Made by a program: the position numbers and the translations under genes
Assembly: GCA_934725525.1 (NCBI GenBank)
Contig: CAKVCG010000047.1
Location: forward strand, 1-11,691
From: an uncultured Brachyspira sp.
GTDB taxonomy: Bacteria > Spirochaetota > Brachyspiria > Brachyspirales > Brachyspiraceae
Direction of reading: 5' to 3'
Length of the DNA: 11,691 nucleotides
In this document: one piece after another, positions 1 through 7,290 of the stretch
Layout: each line of letters begins with the position of its first letter
Numbering within the stretch: the stretch's first letter is position 1
Notes under the pieces: generated by a model
Database searches by the model: none
Seen by the model: only the letters and a program-made list of their open reading frames with translations
Told to the model about the DNA's origin: nothing

Positions 1-2
1 AT

Positions 3-42
3 ATAAATAAGCTTACAAATTATAATTTACAAACTTATTTAT
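3..42 (-). other. AT-rich hairpin downstream of the leftward riboswitch (possible expression platform)
   Basis: Arms at 3-11 and 34-42 are perfect 9-bp inverted repeats. The inner part (12-33) continues the stem. The non-Watson-Crick positions (12/33, 15/30, 16/29) are C/A pairs on the plus strand but become G-U wobbles in RNA read from the minus strand. The leftward transcript can therefore fold into about 19 continuous pairs, whereas the plus transcript cannot. It directly follows the riboswitch aptamer, so it may be part of its terminator or expression platform. Any U-tract would lie outside the window, so termination is not proven. Confidence 0.5.
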
Positions 43-147
43 ACCCGAGTCTCATTAATTAAGGCTAGCCAAACCCTACTTTTCAAGGGCTGCGATTGTT
101 GACTTCGCCACGCAAAATTAATCGCGTCAACTACTCCCTCTTGAGTA
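42..147 (-). promoter_or_regulatory. Probable yybP-ykoY family (manganese) riboswitch aptamer
   Basis: Read leftward, the element shows the two conserved family blocks: GGGAGUAG (139-132) near its 5' end and GAGAC (53-49) near its 3' end. The closing stem pairs UACUC (147-143) with GGGUA (46-42). Helix UUGAC/GUCAA lies just inside the first block, with a nested ACGC/GCGU hairpin. A second arm follows, with AGCCCU pairing to AGGG and GGCU before the GAGAC block. This layout of two stacked arms joined by the conserved loops matches what is known of Mn2+-sensing yybP-ykoY RNAs. These usually control Mn exporters (MntP, UPF0016, P-type ATPase or TerC families). The regulated gene is left of position 1 and cannot be seen. 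Assignment is by eye, without a covariance-model search. Confidence 0.72.
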
Positions 148-167
148 TTTTTTAATTTATGGGATAA

Positions 168-195
168 ATTATATTATATAATAAAATAATGTCAA
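168..195 (-). promoter_or_regulatory. Consensus sigma-70 promoter for the leftward riboswitch
   Basis: On the minus strand TTGACA (195-190) is followed after 16 bases by TATAAT (173-168), an exact match to both consensus hexamers. Transcription would start near 161, about 14 bases before the first helix of the riboswitch. An overlapping TATAAT (178-173) is too close to the -35 box. The fit between this promoter and the RNA motif supports the riboswitch call. Confidence 0.8.
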
Positions 196-235
196 TAGAT
201 AAAAATATAGGCGAATAATTAAATTAATTTACGGC

Positions 236-263
236 TTGACTAATAAAAAATTTTGTATATAAT
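236..263 (+). promoter_or_regulatory. Sigma-70 promoter of the thioredoxin gene
   Basis: TTGACT (236-241), a 16-base spacer and TATAAT (258-263) predict a start near 270. A strong Shine-Dalgarno AAGGAG at 285-290 lies 9 bases before the ATG at 300. This promoter is back to back with the leftward riboswitch promoter, with about 40 bases between the two -35 boxes. Confidence 0.75.
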
Positions 264-299
264 TAAATAGTATAAAATTAAAATAAGGAGTTTTTATTT

Positions 300-617
300 A
301 TGGTAGAATTAGATAAAGACAATTTTGATGAAAAAGTTATTAATTCAAAGGATTTGTGCTTGGTGGATTATTTCGGAGACACTTGCGAACCTTGTAAAGC
401 TTTAATGCCTAAAGTTCATGAACTATCCGAACAATATACGGGTAAAGTTAATTTTTATTCTTTCAATACTTCTAAAGCGAGAAGGTTGGCAATTAGAGAG
501 AAAATATTGGGGCTTCCCACTATAGCCATTTATAAAGACGGCGCCAAAGTTAAAGAGGTTACCAAAGAAGAAGCGACTATAGAAAATATCAAAGCTATGG
601 TTGACAGTATGCTATAA
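300..617 (+). CDS. trxA: Thioredoxin with CEPC active site
   Basis: A 105-residue single-domain thioredoxin of usual length, cytosolic, with no signal peptide. The redox motif is C29-E30-P31-C32 and the cis-proline is P73 in [11 protein letters not shown]. Two features differ from the common WCGPC site: Glu replaces Gly, and Thr28 replaces the usual Trp. An extra Cys20 lies on the strand before the active site. From memory, the DYF-x-CxPCKALMP and NTxxARRLAI segments resemble thioredoxins of amino-acid-fermenting clostridia, which feed electrons to glycine reductase. This is a resemblance, not a database result. The start is fixed by the AAGGAG at 285-290 and the promoter before it. The gene is monocistronic, with a terminator 17 bases after the stop. 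No thioredoxin reductase or grd gene is visible, so its partner is unknown. Confidence 0.93.
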   Translation: MVELDKDNFDEKVINSKDLCLVDYFGDTCEPCKALMPKVHELSEQYTGKVNFYSFNTSKARRLAIREKILGLPTIAIYKDGAKVKEVTKEEATIENIKAMVDSML

Positions 618-634
618 TTGAGCAAAAGCCTTTC

Positions 635-670
635 AAGGAGTTTTATTTTATAAAACTCCTTTTTTTATTT
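635..670 (+). terminator. Rho-independent terminator after thioredoxin
   Basis: A perfect 11-bp stem (635-645 with 651-661) closes a 5-base loop, and a run of T starts at 660. It lies between the thioredoxin stop at 617 and the next ATG at 688. It makes the thioredoxin transcript monocistronic unless there is read-through. Confidence 0.92.
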
Positions 671-687
671 AAATTATTTTATTAATA

Positions 688-2496
688 ATGAAAAAAATTA
701 ATATTCTTATATTTGTATTAATCGTTATATCTTGCAAAACTTTGAATATAATAATTCCAAACGATATAAAAAAAAATCTTGCAAAAAGTATGGACGAAGA
801 CAGAAGCGAAAATCCGATTTATAGAGAATTCAGGGCGGCTTGGTTTTCAACGGTCGTAAATATCGATTTTCCTCTACAAAACGGAAGCGAAGAGGAACAA
901 AAAAAACTTATAATAAAACATCTGGATACTTTATATCAAAATAATTTCAACGCCGTATTCGTTCAAGTGAAACCCGATGCGGGGGTAATTTTTAATTCCA
1001 AAATAAATCCTACAACAAGATATTTTTTTGGAATCGATTCGATAAACGAAAAAGACGATTATCCTTTCGAAACCGATTTGCTCGAATATATAATAGAAGA
1101 AGCGCATCAAAGAAATATCGAGGTTCATGCATGGTTTAATCCTTATAGAATTTCACTCACTTATAACGATAAAAAAAGTTATGAAGAGCAATTTTCAAAA
1201 AAAAATTTTATTCATACTTATGTCTCAAATAATTTGAAGCCCGTTTATTGGTTCGATAATAGACTATATTTGGACCCAGGAGAGCCTATAAGCGAAAAAT
1301 ATATAATAGATTCGGTTATCGAAGTCGTGGAAAATTACGATATTGACGGAGTGCATCTTGACGATTATTTTTATCAAAACGCTATCAAAGGAAAAACTTA
1401 TAAAGATTGGGACGATAAAGTAAGCGCGGAAAAATACGGAAAAGAAGCGGGGTTCAATATTACGAACAAAGCCTATGACGATTACGGAGTTGACGGTTTA
1501 TACGCTTGGAGACGAAACAATATAAACAATTTGGTAAGCAAACTATATTCTGAAATAAAATCGAGAAAACCTTATGTAAAATGGACAATCTCGCCCGCTG
1601 GAATTTGGCGAAACAAAAATAAATTATCGGAATACAAAGGAAGCGAATACGGAAGCGAAACGAAATCTTATAATCCTAACTTTGACGCTTTGCATGCGGA
1701 TGTTCTTTTATGGATGTTAAACGGAGAGAAAACGGATTCATTAACCAACGCTACCGAAAAAGACGGAATTAATAAAATGTATGTGGACGCTATTATTCCT
1801 CAAGTTTATTGGAGTTCAAAACATAGATTAGTTCCTTTCGACATAACGGTAAATTGGTGGATTAACGAAGCGAAAAAATCCACAAACGGAAATTTGGCGG
1901 ATTTGTATATCGGGCATGCATTATACAGAATGGGAAGCTCTACTAATATTGAACCTTGGCATGATATAGATTTGCTCTCGAAACAAATCGATTATATAAG
2001 AAAAGAAGGAAAAGGTTTTATAAAAGGCTCTTCGTTTTTTACAATGCATAACATGTATAAAAACGACATTAATACGGGCGACTTTGGAAACGAAGCGATA
2101 AAATATATAAAAGAAAATAATTACATATTCAAAGCGATAGTCCCCGAAATGAATACGATGAAAGATTTGAAAGAAAATATTTTGAAGCCAGAAAATCCTA
2201 AAATGAAAAAACATTTTAATTATATTGAAATAAGTTTTACCGACCCTAACGAATATAAATTGGACGATTATTCTCATCCGAAAGTTGGGACTACAGTTTA
2301 TTACGCGATTTATAGAAAGATTGTCAATAGCTACGAAATAGAATTAATCGATAAAATAAGAAGAACGAATTTCAACGAAAACGCGAAAGTAATTTATAAA
2401 GATAAAACGGCAAATAGAAAATCGAATTATATTTATTATATTACCGCTTTGGACAGAATACATAACGAAAGCGATTATTTGGAGATTGGATTATAA
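688..2496 (+). CDS. GHL10-family (DUF187) glycosyl-hydrolase-like lipoprotein
   Basis: A 602-residue protein. A hydrophobic signal ends in a lipobox-like VIS-C16, so it is probably lipid-anchored and exported. Residues 48 to about 390 carry the marks of the glycosyl-hydrolase-like 10 (DUF187) TIM-barrel family: RAAWFSTVVNIDFP at the start, NAVFVQVKPD near 88-97, EAHQRNIEVHAWFNPYR (138-154), LDPG (195-198) and IDGVHLDDYFY (219-229), then PAGIW and IIPQVYW. Family members are thought to act on peptidoglycan or related glycans; the substrate here is unknown. The last ~100 residues look like a fibronectin-III-type domain. No Shine-Dalgarno or clear promoter lies between the upstream terminator and the ATG, so expression may rely on read-through or a weak promoter. 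It converges with btuD, with 29 bases between the stops and no GC-rich terminator. Confidence 0.88.
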   Translation: MKKINILIFVLIVISCKTLNIIIPNDIKKNLAKSMDEDRSENPIYREFRAAWFSTVVNIDFPLQNGSEEEQKKLIIKHLDTLYQNNFNAVFVQVKPDAGVIFNSKINPTTRYFFGIDSINEKDDYPFETDLLEYIIEEAHQRNIEVHAWFNPYRISLTYNDKKSYEEQFSKKNFIHTYVSNNLKPVYWFDNRLYLDPGEPISEKYIIDSVIEVVENYDIDGVHLDDYFYQNAIKGKTYKDWDDKVSAEKYGKEAGFNITNKAYDDYGVDGLYAWRRNNINNLVSKLYSEIKSRKPYVKWTISPAGIWRNKNKLSEYKGSEYGSETKSYNPNFDALHADVLLWMLNGEKTDSLTNATEKDGINKMYVDAIIPQVYWSSKHRLVPFDITVNWWINEAKKSTNGNLADLYIGHALYRMGSSTNIEPWHDIDLLSKQIDYIRKEGKGFIKGSSFFTMHNMYKNDINTGDFGNEAIKYIKENNYIFKAIVPEMNTMKDLKENILKPENPKMKKHFNYIEISFTDPNEYKLDDYSHPKVGTTVYYAIYRKIVNSYEIELIDKIRRTNFNENAKVIYKDKTANRKSNYIYYITALDRIHNESDYLEIGL

Positions 2497-2525
2497 ATAT
2501 AAATTAAAAACTTTAAATAATTATT

Positions 2526-3272
2526 TTATAACCACTTTTTTAAAGAATTATTCATATATTCCGCTACATCGACATTATAAATTTTATTCAATAATTCAAA
2601 ATTAAATCTCTCGCTATCTCCAAAATATAAAATCTCTCCTCTATTCAAAAGCAGAATTTTATTTGCAAAATTAAAAACATTATTAATATCATGCATAACG
2701 GCTACAATGCATCTTGCCTCTTTGCTCGCCCATTCTTTCAAATTATAAATGAGTTCTATTTGACTATTTAAATCCAAATGATTTGCGGGTTCGTCCATAA
2801 GAATGATTTTTGGATTTTGAGCGAAAACCCTCGCTAAAAAAACTTTTTGAAGTTCGCCTCCAGAAAGTCGATTTATAGATTTATCTTTTAAATGAATGAT
2901 TTTCACTTTTTCCAAACATTCCAAAACAATTTCTTTATCTTTTTTATCTGGGATTGAAAAAATTTTATCTTTAAAACTTGCATATCTGCCGAGCATAACC
3001 GTATCGAAAACGGAATAATCAAAATATATTTCCGAGATTTGACTCATGAAAGCTACCGTTTTATAAACTTCAATATATTTTATATTTTTACCCTCAATTA
3101 ATACCGAACCTTGAAAATCCAAAATATTGCATAAAGATTTTAATAAAGTGGTTTTTCCCGAACCGTTTGGTCCGATAATGCATAATCTGTCGTTTTTAAA
3201 AATTTTAAATGAAATATTATTTAGAATTTTTTTATTTCCGTAAGAAAAAGATAATTTGCTCGCTTCAATCAT
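2526..3272 (-). CDS. btuD: ABC transporter ATP-binding protein, BtuD/FecE type
   Basis: The cytoplasmic ATPase of a B12/iron-chelate class importer, 248 residues, full length. Walker A is G34-PNGSGKT, with Q-loop Q78, signature LSGGE (136-140), Walker B IILMDE (156-161) and H-loop H194, so all catalytic motifs are intact. It is the last gene of a btuF-btuC-btuD order, 22 bases after the permease stop, and would energise that permease as a dimer. The Shine-Dalgarno is weak (GGCGGGA about 9 bases before ATG). FecE, HmuV and FhuC proteins look the same at this level. The B12 assignment rests on the riboswitch and BtuB-like receptor upstream and is inferred. Confidence 0.9.
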   Translation of the reverse strand: MIEASKLSFSYGNKKILNNISFKIFKNDRLCIIGPNGSGKTTLLKSLCNILDFQGSVLIEGKNIKYIEVYKTVAFMSQISEIYFDYSVFDTVMLGRYASFKDKIFSIPDKKDKEIVLECLEKVKIIHLKDKSINRLSGGELQKVFLARVFAQNPKIILMDEPANHLDLNSQIELIYNLKEWASKEARCIVAVMHDINNVFNFANKILLLNRGEILYFGDSERFNFELLNKIYNVDVAEYMNNSLKKWL

Positions 3273-3294
3273 TTTTAATTTCCCGCCGATTTAT

Positions 3295-4290
3295 TTATGA
3301 TTTATTATTAATAAAAATATATAAGAAAAAAGGCGCTCCTATCAAAGCCGTCACTATCCCGATTGGAATATTCGCTCCTTGAACGATAATCCTTGAAAAT
3401 ATGTCGGCAATATTAAGCAATATTCCGCCGAAAAGCGCCGACATTGGAACGACTATAATATGTTTTGCTCCAAAAATTTTTCTAACTATATGCGGAGATA
3501 ACAAATCGACAAATCCTATTATTCCGACAAAAGAAACCAAAACCGCCGTTATAAAAGAAGAGACTATTATAAAAAATATTCGCATTTTTTTAGCGTTTAC
3601 TCCTAAAGATAAGCTCGTTTCGTCCCCAAAAGTCATAATATCCAAAACGGTTGAATATCGAATTAAAACTAATAAAAAAATAATCGCGATTAAAATTATA
3701 ATAAAAATATCGATTAAATTTTTCAAATATAAATTTCCTAATTGCCATAATATTATTCGATTTGAATATTTTGGAAATATATAAATAAAAAAACTCATAA
3801 GAGAATAAAGAAATAAGGATATTACGATTCCCGCAAGAATTATTGAATTATTATTCATGTATTTGTCAATTCTGCCCGCTATAAATAAAATAAATATTAC
3901 GGTTATAAAAGCGAACAGAGTCGACATTGTCGAAGAGAGATATTGATTAAAATTTATTCCCGTAATTATAAGCAAAGACGCGCCGAGTCCCGCTCCCGAA
4001 GATATTCCCAAATTATAAACCGAGGCGAGCGGATTTCTCAATATCGATTGCATAACGACTCCCGTAAGCGACAAAGACGCTCCGACAAAAAAAGCCAAAA
4101 TCGAACGAGGAAGTCTTATATTAAAAATAATATCCGCGTTGATTTTACTTACGATTAAATTTGGAGAAAATATTTTATAAATAAAAATAGTTATTATTTC
4201 TTTCGGAGATATAAATACATTTCCGATACAAATTGAAAATATAATTGAAATAAAAACGAAAATTATAATCGCGATAATTTTTTTTATCAT
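3295..4290 (-). CDS. btuC: FecCD/BtuC-family ABC permease
   Basis: An inner-membrane permease of 331 residues, the usual size for this family, with about ten hydrophobic helices. The N-terminal helix starts right after the ATG. The family signature spans GASLSLTGVVMQ, then RNPLA and LGISSGAGLGASLL. Near residue 265 is GFVDLLSPHIVR, the cytoplasmic coupling segment that contacts the ATPase. It forms a homodimeric channel with BtuD and takes substrate from the binding lipoprotein encoded 12 bases upstream. A moderate Shine-Dalgarno (AGGA, about 10 bases before ATG) supports the start. Substrate is B12/corrinoid by context; siderophore or heme permeases are close paralogues. Confidence 0.9.
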   Translation of the reverse strand: MIKKIIAIIIFVFISIIFSICIGNVFISPKEIITIFIYKIFSPNLIVSKINADIIFNIRLPRSILAFFVGASLSLTGVVMQSILRNPLASVYNLGISSGAGLGASLLIITGINFNQYLSSTMSTLFAFITVIFILFIAGRIDKYMNNNSIILAGIVISLFLYSLMSFFIYIFPKYSNRIILWQLGNLYLKNLIDIFIIILIAIIFLLVLIRYSTVLDIMTFGDETSLSLGVNAKKMRIFFIIVSSFITAVLVSFVGIIGFVDLLSPHIVRKIFGAKHIIVVPMSALFGGILLNIADIFSRIIVQGANIPIGIVTALIGAPFFLYIFINNKS

Positions 4291-4302
4291 AAAAATTAAA
4301 TC

Positions 4303-5205
4303 CTATAATTCTTTATATTCGTTCGGATAAATCGATTTCGCCATTAAAACTAAAGATTTTATAATATTATGATTCGGCAGAGAACTCGAAGGAATAAAAT
4401 AAACTTGCTTTTTTTGAATCGCTTTTATATTTTGCCAAGCATGTCGGTTAAGAATTTCGCTTACGGGATTATCGATATAATCTACGCTCGTAAAAATAAT
4501 ATCGGGATTTGCCGACAAGACGCTTTCTTCCGAGACGGCAATCCAAGAATTTCTATCTTCAAAAATATTTTTCGCTCCAATAATATTTATCATATCGTCC
4601 AAATAAACATTTGTTCCGAAACTATATAAATTCGGCATTGCTCCTATTTCAAAATAAATAGATTTCTTATCTTCTATTTTATCTCCAATAGATTTTATTT
4701 TTTCAATATTTTCTTTCATTTCAAAAACTATTTCTTCCGCTTTATCTTCCAATTTTAAAACTTCGCCCAAAAAATAAATATCGTCTTCTATTCCCGCCAA
4801 AGTGTCGCTATTTGGAATTACCGCTACTGTTAAACCTAAACTTTTTATAACGTCTATAGAACTTTTTCCCGAAAAAACGCTAAATGTGTTTACAAAAATA
4901 ATATCGGGATTAATCGAAATAATTTTTTCGGCATTGGGATTCATCATATCGAAAATTTGCATCTCGGAATAATCAATATTATTTTTTTCTAAAATTTCTT
5001 TTGAATAAGAATCGACTGAAATTATTTTATAAGCCTCTCCAATATCAATTAAAATTTCCGTAATAGAAGGAGAGAGACAAATTATTTTATCAATTCGCTC
5101 TGGTATTTTTATTTCGTTTCCCGCTCTGTCTTTTATTTGAGAAGAGGAATTATTATAATTGCAAGAAAATACAAAAATAAAAATGATAATAAAATAGTTT
5201 TTCAT
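4303..5205 (-). CDS. btuF: Periplasmic-binding lipoprotein, BtuF-like
   Basis: A 300-residue class III solute-binding protein. A short hydrophobic signal runs to FVFS-C15, a lipobox, so the mature protein is probably tethered to the inner membrane facing the periplasm. The body is typical of BtuF/FhuD/FepB: DRAGNEIKIPERIDKIICL, then SPSITEILIDIG (first lobe), NPDIIF, a long helix near 150-175, a second lobe with NIIGAKNIFED, and NPDIIFTSVD. It is first in the btuFCD operon. There is no Shine-Dalgarno before the ATG, but a TTGCAA-17-TATTAT promoter ends 7 bases before it, so the message may be leaderless. The upstream terminator separates it from the outer-membrane gene. Corrinoid binding is inferred from the locus. 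Confidence 0.87.
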   Translation of the reverse strand: MKNYFIIIFIFVFSCNYNNSSSQIKDRAGNEIKIPERIDKIICLSPSITEILIDIGEAYKIISVDSYSKEILEKNNIDYSEMQIFDMMNPNAEKIISINPDIIFVNTFSVFSGKSSIDVIKSLGLTVAVIPNSDTLAGIEDDIYFLGEVLKLEDKAEEIVFEMKENIEKIKSIGDKIEDKKSIYFEIGAMPNLYSFGTNVYLDDMINIIGAKNIFEDRNSWIAVSEESVLSANPDIIFTSVDYIDNPVSEILNRHAWQNIKAIQKKQVYFIPSSSLPNHNIIKSLVLMAKSIYPNEYKEL

Positions 5206-5212
5206 ATATATG

Positions 5213-5241
5213 ATAATAAATCAAAATCACAATAATTGCAA
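5213..5241 (-). promoter_or_regulatory. Putative promoter of btuFCD, nearly leaderless
   Basis: On the minus strand TTGCAA (5241-5236), a 17-base spacer and TATTAT (5218-5213) predict a start around 5206, directly at the ATG (5205-5203). The -35 box is a moderate match. It sits in the only gap between the upstream terminator (5276-5245) and btuF, where no aptamer-sized leader fits. Confidence 0.5.
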
Positions 5242-5244
5242 TGA

Positions 5245-5276
5245 AAATAAAAAAGGGCATGTATTTCTACATACCC
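5245..5276 (-). terminator. Rho-independent terminator after the outer-membrane protein gene
   Basis: Read leftward, GGGTATGTA (5276-5268) pairs with TACATGCCC (5263-5255; one G-U pair) around a 4-base loop, and TTTTTT follows at once. It lies 47 bases after the stop at 5323 and before btuF. Confidence 0.9.
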
Positions 5277-5322
5277 TGAGTAAAAATATGTTATCGAAAA
5301 ATCTGAAAAAGATTATCTAAAC

Positions 5323-6870
5323 TTATAATCTATACGACAATTGAGCTCCCCAAGAATCTATAGCGAATATCGATTTATTGGCAGTATTGGCTTGAGCCGC
5401 CAAGAATAAATCTATAAAGAAATCTTCGCCGATTATGAAGCCCATACCCGTAAACAAATCCATAGCGGATGTGAATCTATAATTAAAGCTTTTGAATTTT
5501 AGCTCGTTTAAAGTGGTTGTGGAGCCGCTATACATATTGAAGCCCAAAGTATATTTTATTCCCGCTCTAAACTCGAACCAATCTACTGGTTTGAATACTG
5601 TTCCAAGTGGGAAAGAAACATAAGGCGTAGTTTCAACTATCGAAGTTTTATCACCCGATTTTGTCGTAGAATCCAAAGAATATGAGCCGTTTGGATTAGC
5701 TGCATCTGTAGTTGTAGTTTCATATTCGTAGTTTCTGGTTACATTTCCCGCATTTGTAACATTTATTTTCAAACCCACTTTAGGCTCCATAACCAACTGA
5801 ACCCTGTCGTTTGCCAAACTCCAACTCAAAGTAGGATAAAAATTAACATCCATATTCATGTTAAACATTTTCTCCTGCTTATATGTTATCGCGGTTTTAC
5901 TTGAAACCTCGTTTGTAGATGAACTGTCCGCCGCAACGGTTACATTCTTTGTGCTATTCAAACTGCTTTCTTTTTGTCCCATTCCATAAACATCGAAACC
6001 CAAAGTTAATCCTACCGTTATTCCCGTCATTGGACCAGAAACTAAAGGCATATAGAATTCTGGCATGAAAGCCAAATTAATAGGTTTATTTCCCGTATTC
6101 GTTATTCCAGTATTTGTTTCGGCGCTGCTACCGTTATCCTCTACCGATTTAGTTATCGAGTAATTTTTTGAATAATTTTGTCCGGCTTCGTTTACGGTTA
6201 ATCTTACGGGAATTGTCAATTTCATCTCGCCAAGGACTACTCCCACCGCTACCTCATGAACCCATTGAGATGTTCCGCTCGTATTCGTTATGGCGCTGTA
6301 ATTTCCATTATTTACTAAATCTAAAGAAGTATAGCCTTTAGTATTGGTTTTGATGTTTCCTCTTGCGATTAAGTAATGAAGCGAAATCATATCGTTGATT
6401 TTGAAAACGGGACGAAGGGCAAAAGTGGAGCCTGTTCTCGTATGTTTACCCAAATATAAACTCGTTGTGGTAGTAGCTCCCGTCCAATTTGGTCTTGTCG
6501 CCGTTCCATTATTATAATCTACTCTTGTCTCGGTCATTTCATAAACGCCCGCAAACCCAAAATACATAGCGTTATTTAAAATAGGAACCCCGAAGAAAGC
6601 CTGAACCGCTTGCGAACCGCTCGAATTTAAGCCGGGAACATATCCGGCTGAGAATATCGTTCTGTCCAAATCGAATACGCTTTTCGCTTTCAATTTGTCG
6701 CTGTCGCTTGAAAACTCTCCCGCTGTCGCTCTCTTTCTTGCCGATTGGTCTAAATTATTTATAAATCCGCTCATACCCGACACGGCTGTTCCGCTTCCTA
6801 TTTGAGCGAAAGAATATGCAAATGTTATGCATAGTAAACTTAAAATTATTAAAACATTTTTTATTTTCAT
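5323..6870 (-). CDS. Putative outer-membrane beta-barrel protein
   Basis: A 515-residue protein with a type I signal peptide (about residues 1-23, ending AYSFAQ). The rest is rich in alternating polar/aromatic beta strands, glycine and Ser/Thr/Asn loops, for example around 250-330, where the predicted loops are long and low-complexity. Repeated strand-like segments such as MYFGFAGVY, EFRAGIKYTLGFNMY and the final AQLSYRL fit an outer-membrane barrel, although the last residue is Leu rather than the usual Phe. I do not recognise the family. A clear Shine-Dalgarno AGGAGA (6882-6877) supports the ATG. No strong promoter is evident in the 30 bases before it, so it may be co-transcribed from upstream or driven from within the remnant. 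It could be a porin or adhesin; a role in B12 uptake is only a guess from position. Confidence 0.7.
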   Translation of the reverse strand: MKIKNVLIILSLLCITFAYSFAQIGSGTAVSGMSGFINNLDQSARKRATAGEFSSDSDKLKAKSVFDLDRTIFSAGYVPGLNSSGSQAVQAFFGVPILNNAMYFGFAGVYEMTETRVDYNNGTATRPNWTGATTTTSLYLGKHTRTGSTFALRPVFKINDMISLHYLIARGNIKTNTKGYTSLDLVNNGNYSAITNTSGTSQWVHEVAVGVVLGEMKLTIPVRLTVNEAGQNYSKNYSITKSVEDNGSSAETNTGITNTGNKPINLAFMPEFYMPLVSGPMTGITVGLTLGFDVYGMGQKESSLNSTKNVTVAADSSSTNEVSSKTAITYKQEKMFNMNMDVNFYPTLSWSLANDRVQLVMEPKVGLKINVTNAGNVTRNYEYETTTTDAANPNGSYSLDSTTKSGDKTSIVETTPYVSFPLGTVFKPVDWFEFRAGIKYTLGFNMYSGSTTTLNELKFKSFNYRFTSAMDLFTGMGFIIGEDFFIDLFLAAQANTANKSIFAIDSWGAQLSYRL

Positions 6871-6900
6871 CTTGATTCTCCTGTTATTTTATTTTTCCGA

Positions 6901-7290
6901 TTAATAAACATAAATTTTATCGATACTCTTCATACCCATACCTGATATAGCATTAGTAGTAATATCTATACTTCCAGCAATTGGAACTATGCCTCTTTTA
7001 ACTCCATAAATACTGCTATAACTATTAGTTAATGTATAACCCACTATATAATTTTTTCCCGCATGGTTGGTAGACGTATTTAATTTTATAGAATTTGTAT
7101 TACCGTCATTAGTAGCAGTATAATCTGTTCCTACAGTTAGAGAAGATGCATAAATATCTCCGAAAGAAGAATAAGAATAATTAACCGTTGCATAACCCAA
7201 TGAAGGAAAGCTAGAACAAGTTATTGTTACATTATTGCATCTGCTCGACTTTGTCGCTGTTTTTTCAAAACCTCGTTTCCACAGGGACGC
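6901..7290 (-). pseudogene. Remnant of an exported/surface protein gene (C-terminal fragment)
   Basis: The reading frame is open from just after an in-frame TAA at 7293-7291 to the stop at 6901-6903, about 129 codons. It has no ATG: the only plausible initiator is a TTG at 7200-7198, with no Shine-Dalgarno before it. The translated part is rich in Tyr, Ser, Thr, Asn and Gly with beta-strand periodicity (for example VGYTLTNSYSS and IVPIAGSIDITT), ending KSIDKIYVY, like the end of a spirochaete surface protein. Its 5' end runs into the palindromic repeat patch, so a larger gene was probably cut short there. I do not recognise the parent family. A genuine small TTG-started gene of 99 codons cannot be excluded. 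Confidence 0.55.

Noticed and set aside
931..1128. Minus-strand open frame inside the GHL10 gene
   Set aside because: It lies wholly within a well-supported gene on the other strand and has no family signature or ribosome site.
1921..2277. Minus-strand 118-codon open frame within the GHL10 gene
   Set aside because: Phe/Ile/Arg-rich antisense translation of a real gene; no recognisable protein features.
2497..2525. Bidirectional terminator between the convergent GHL10 and btuD genes
   Set aside because: The gap is AT-only with a weak AATTA/TAATT inverted repeat; no stable hairpin followed by a T-run is visible.
3401..4158. Plus-strand open frames opposite btuC
   Set aside because: Antisense shadows of a clear membrane permease gene; composition is that of reverse-complemented hydrophobic codons.
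4369..4629. Plus-strand open frame opposite btuF
   Set aside because: Antisense to a clear binding protein, with no ribosome site or domain.
5206..5244. A second cobalamin riboswitch before btuF
   Set aside because: Only about 40 bases separate the terminator from the ATG, and none of the aptamer's conserved blocks is present.
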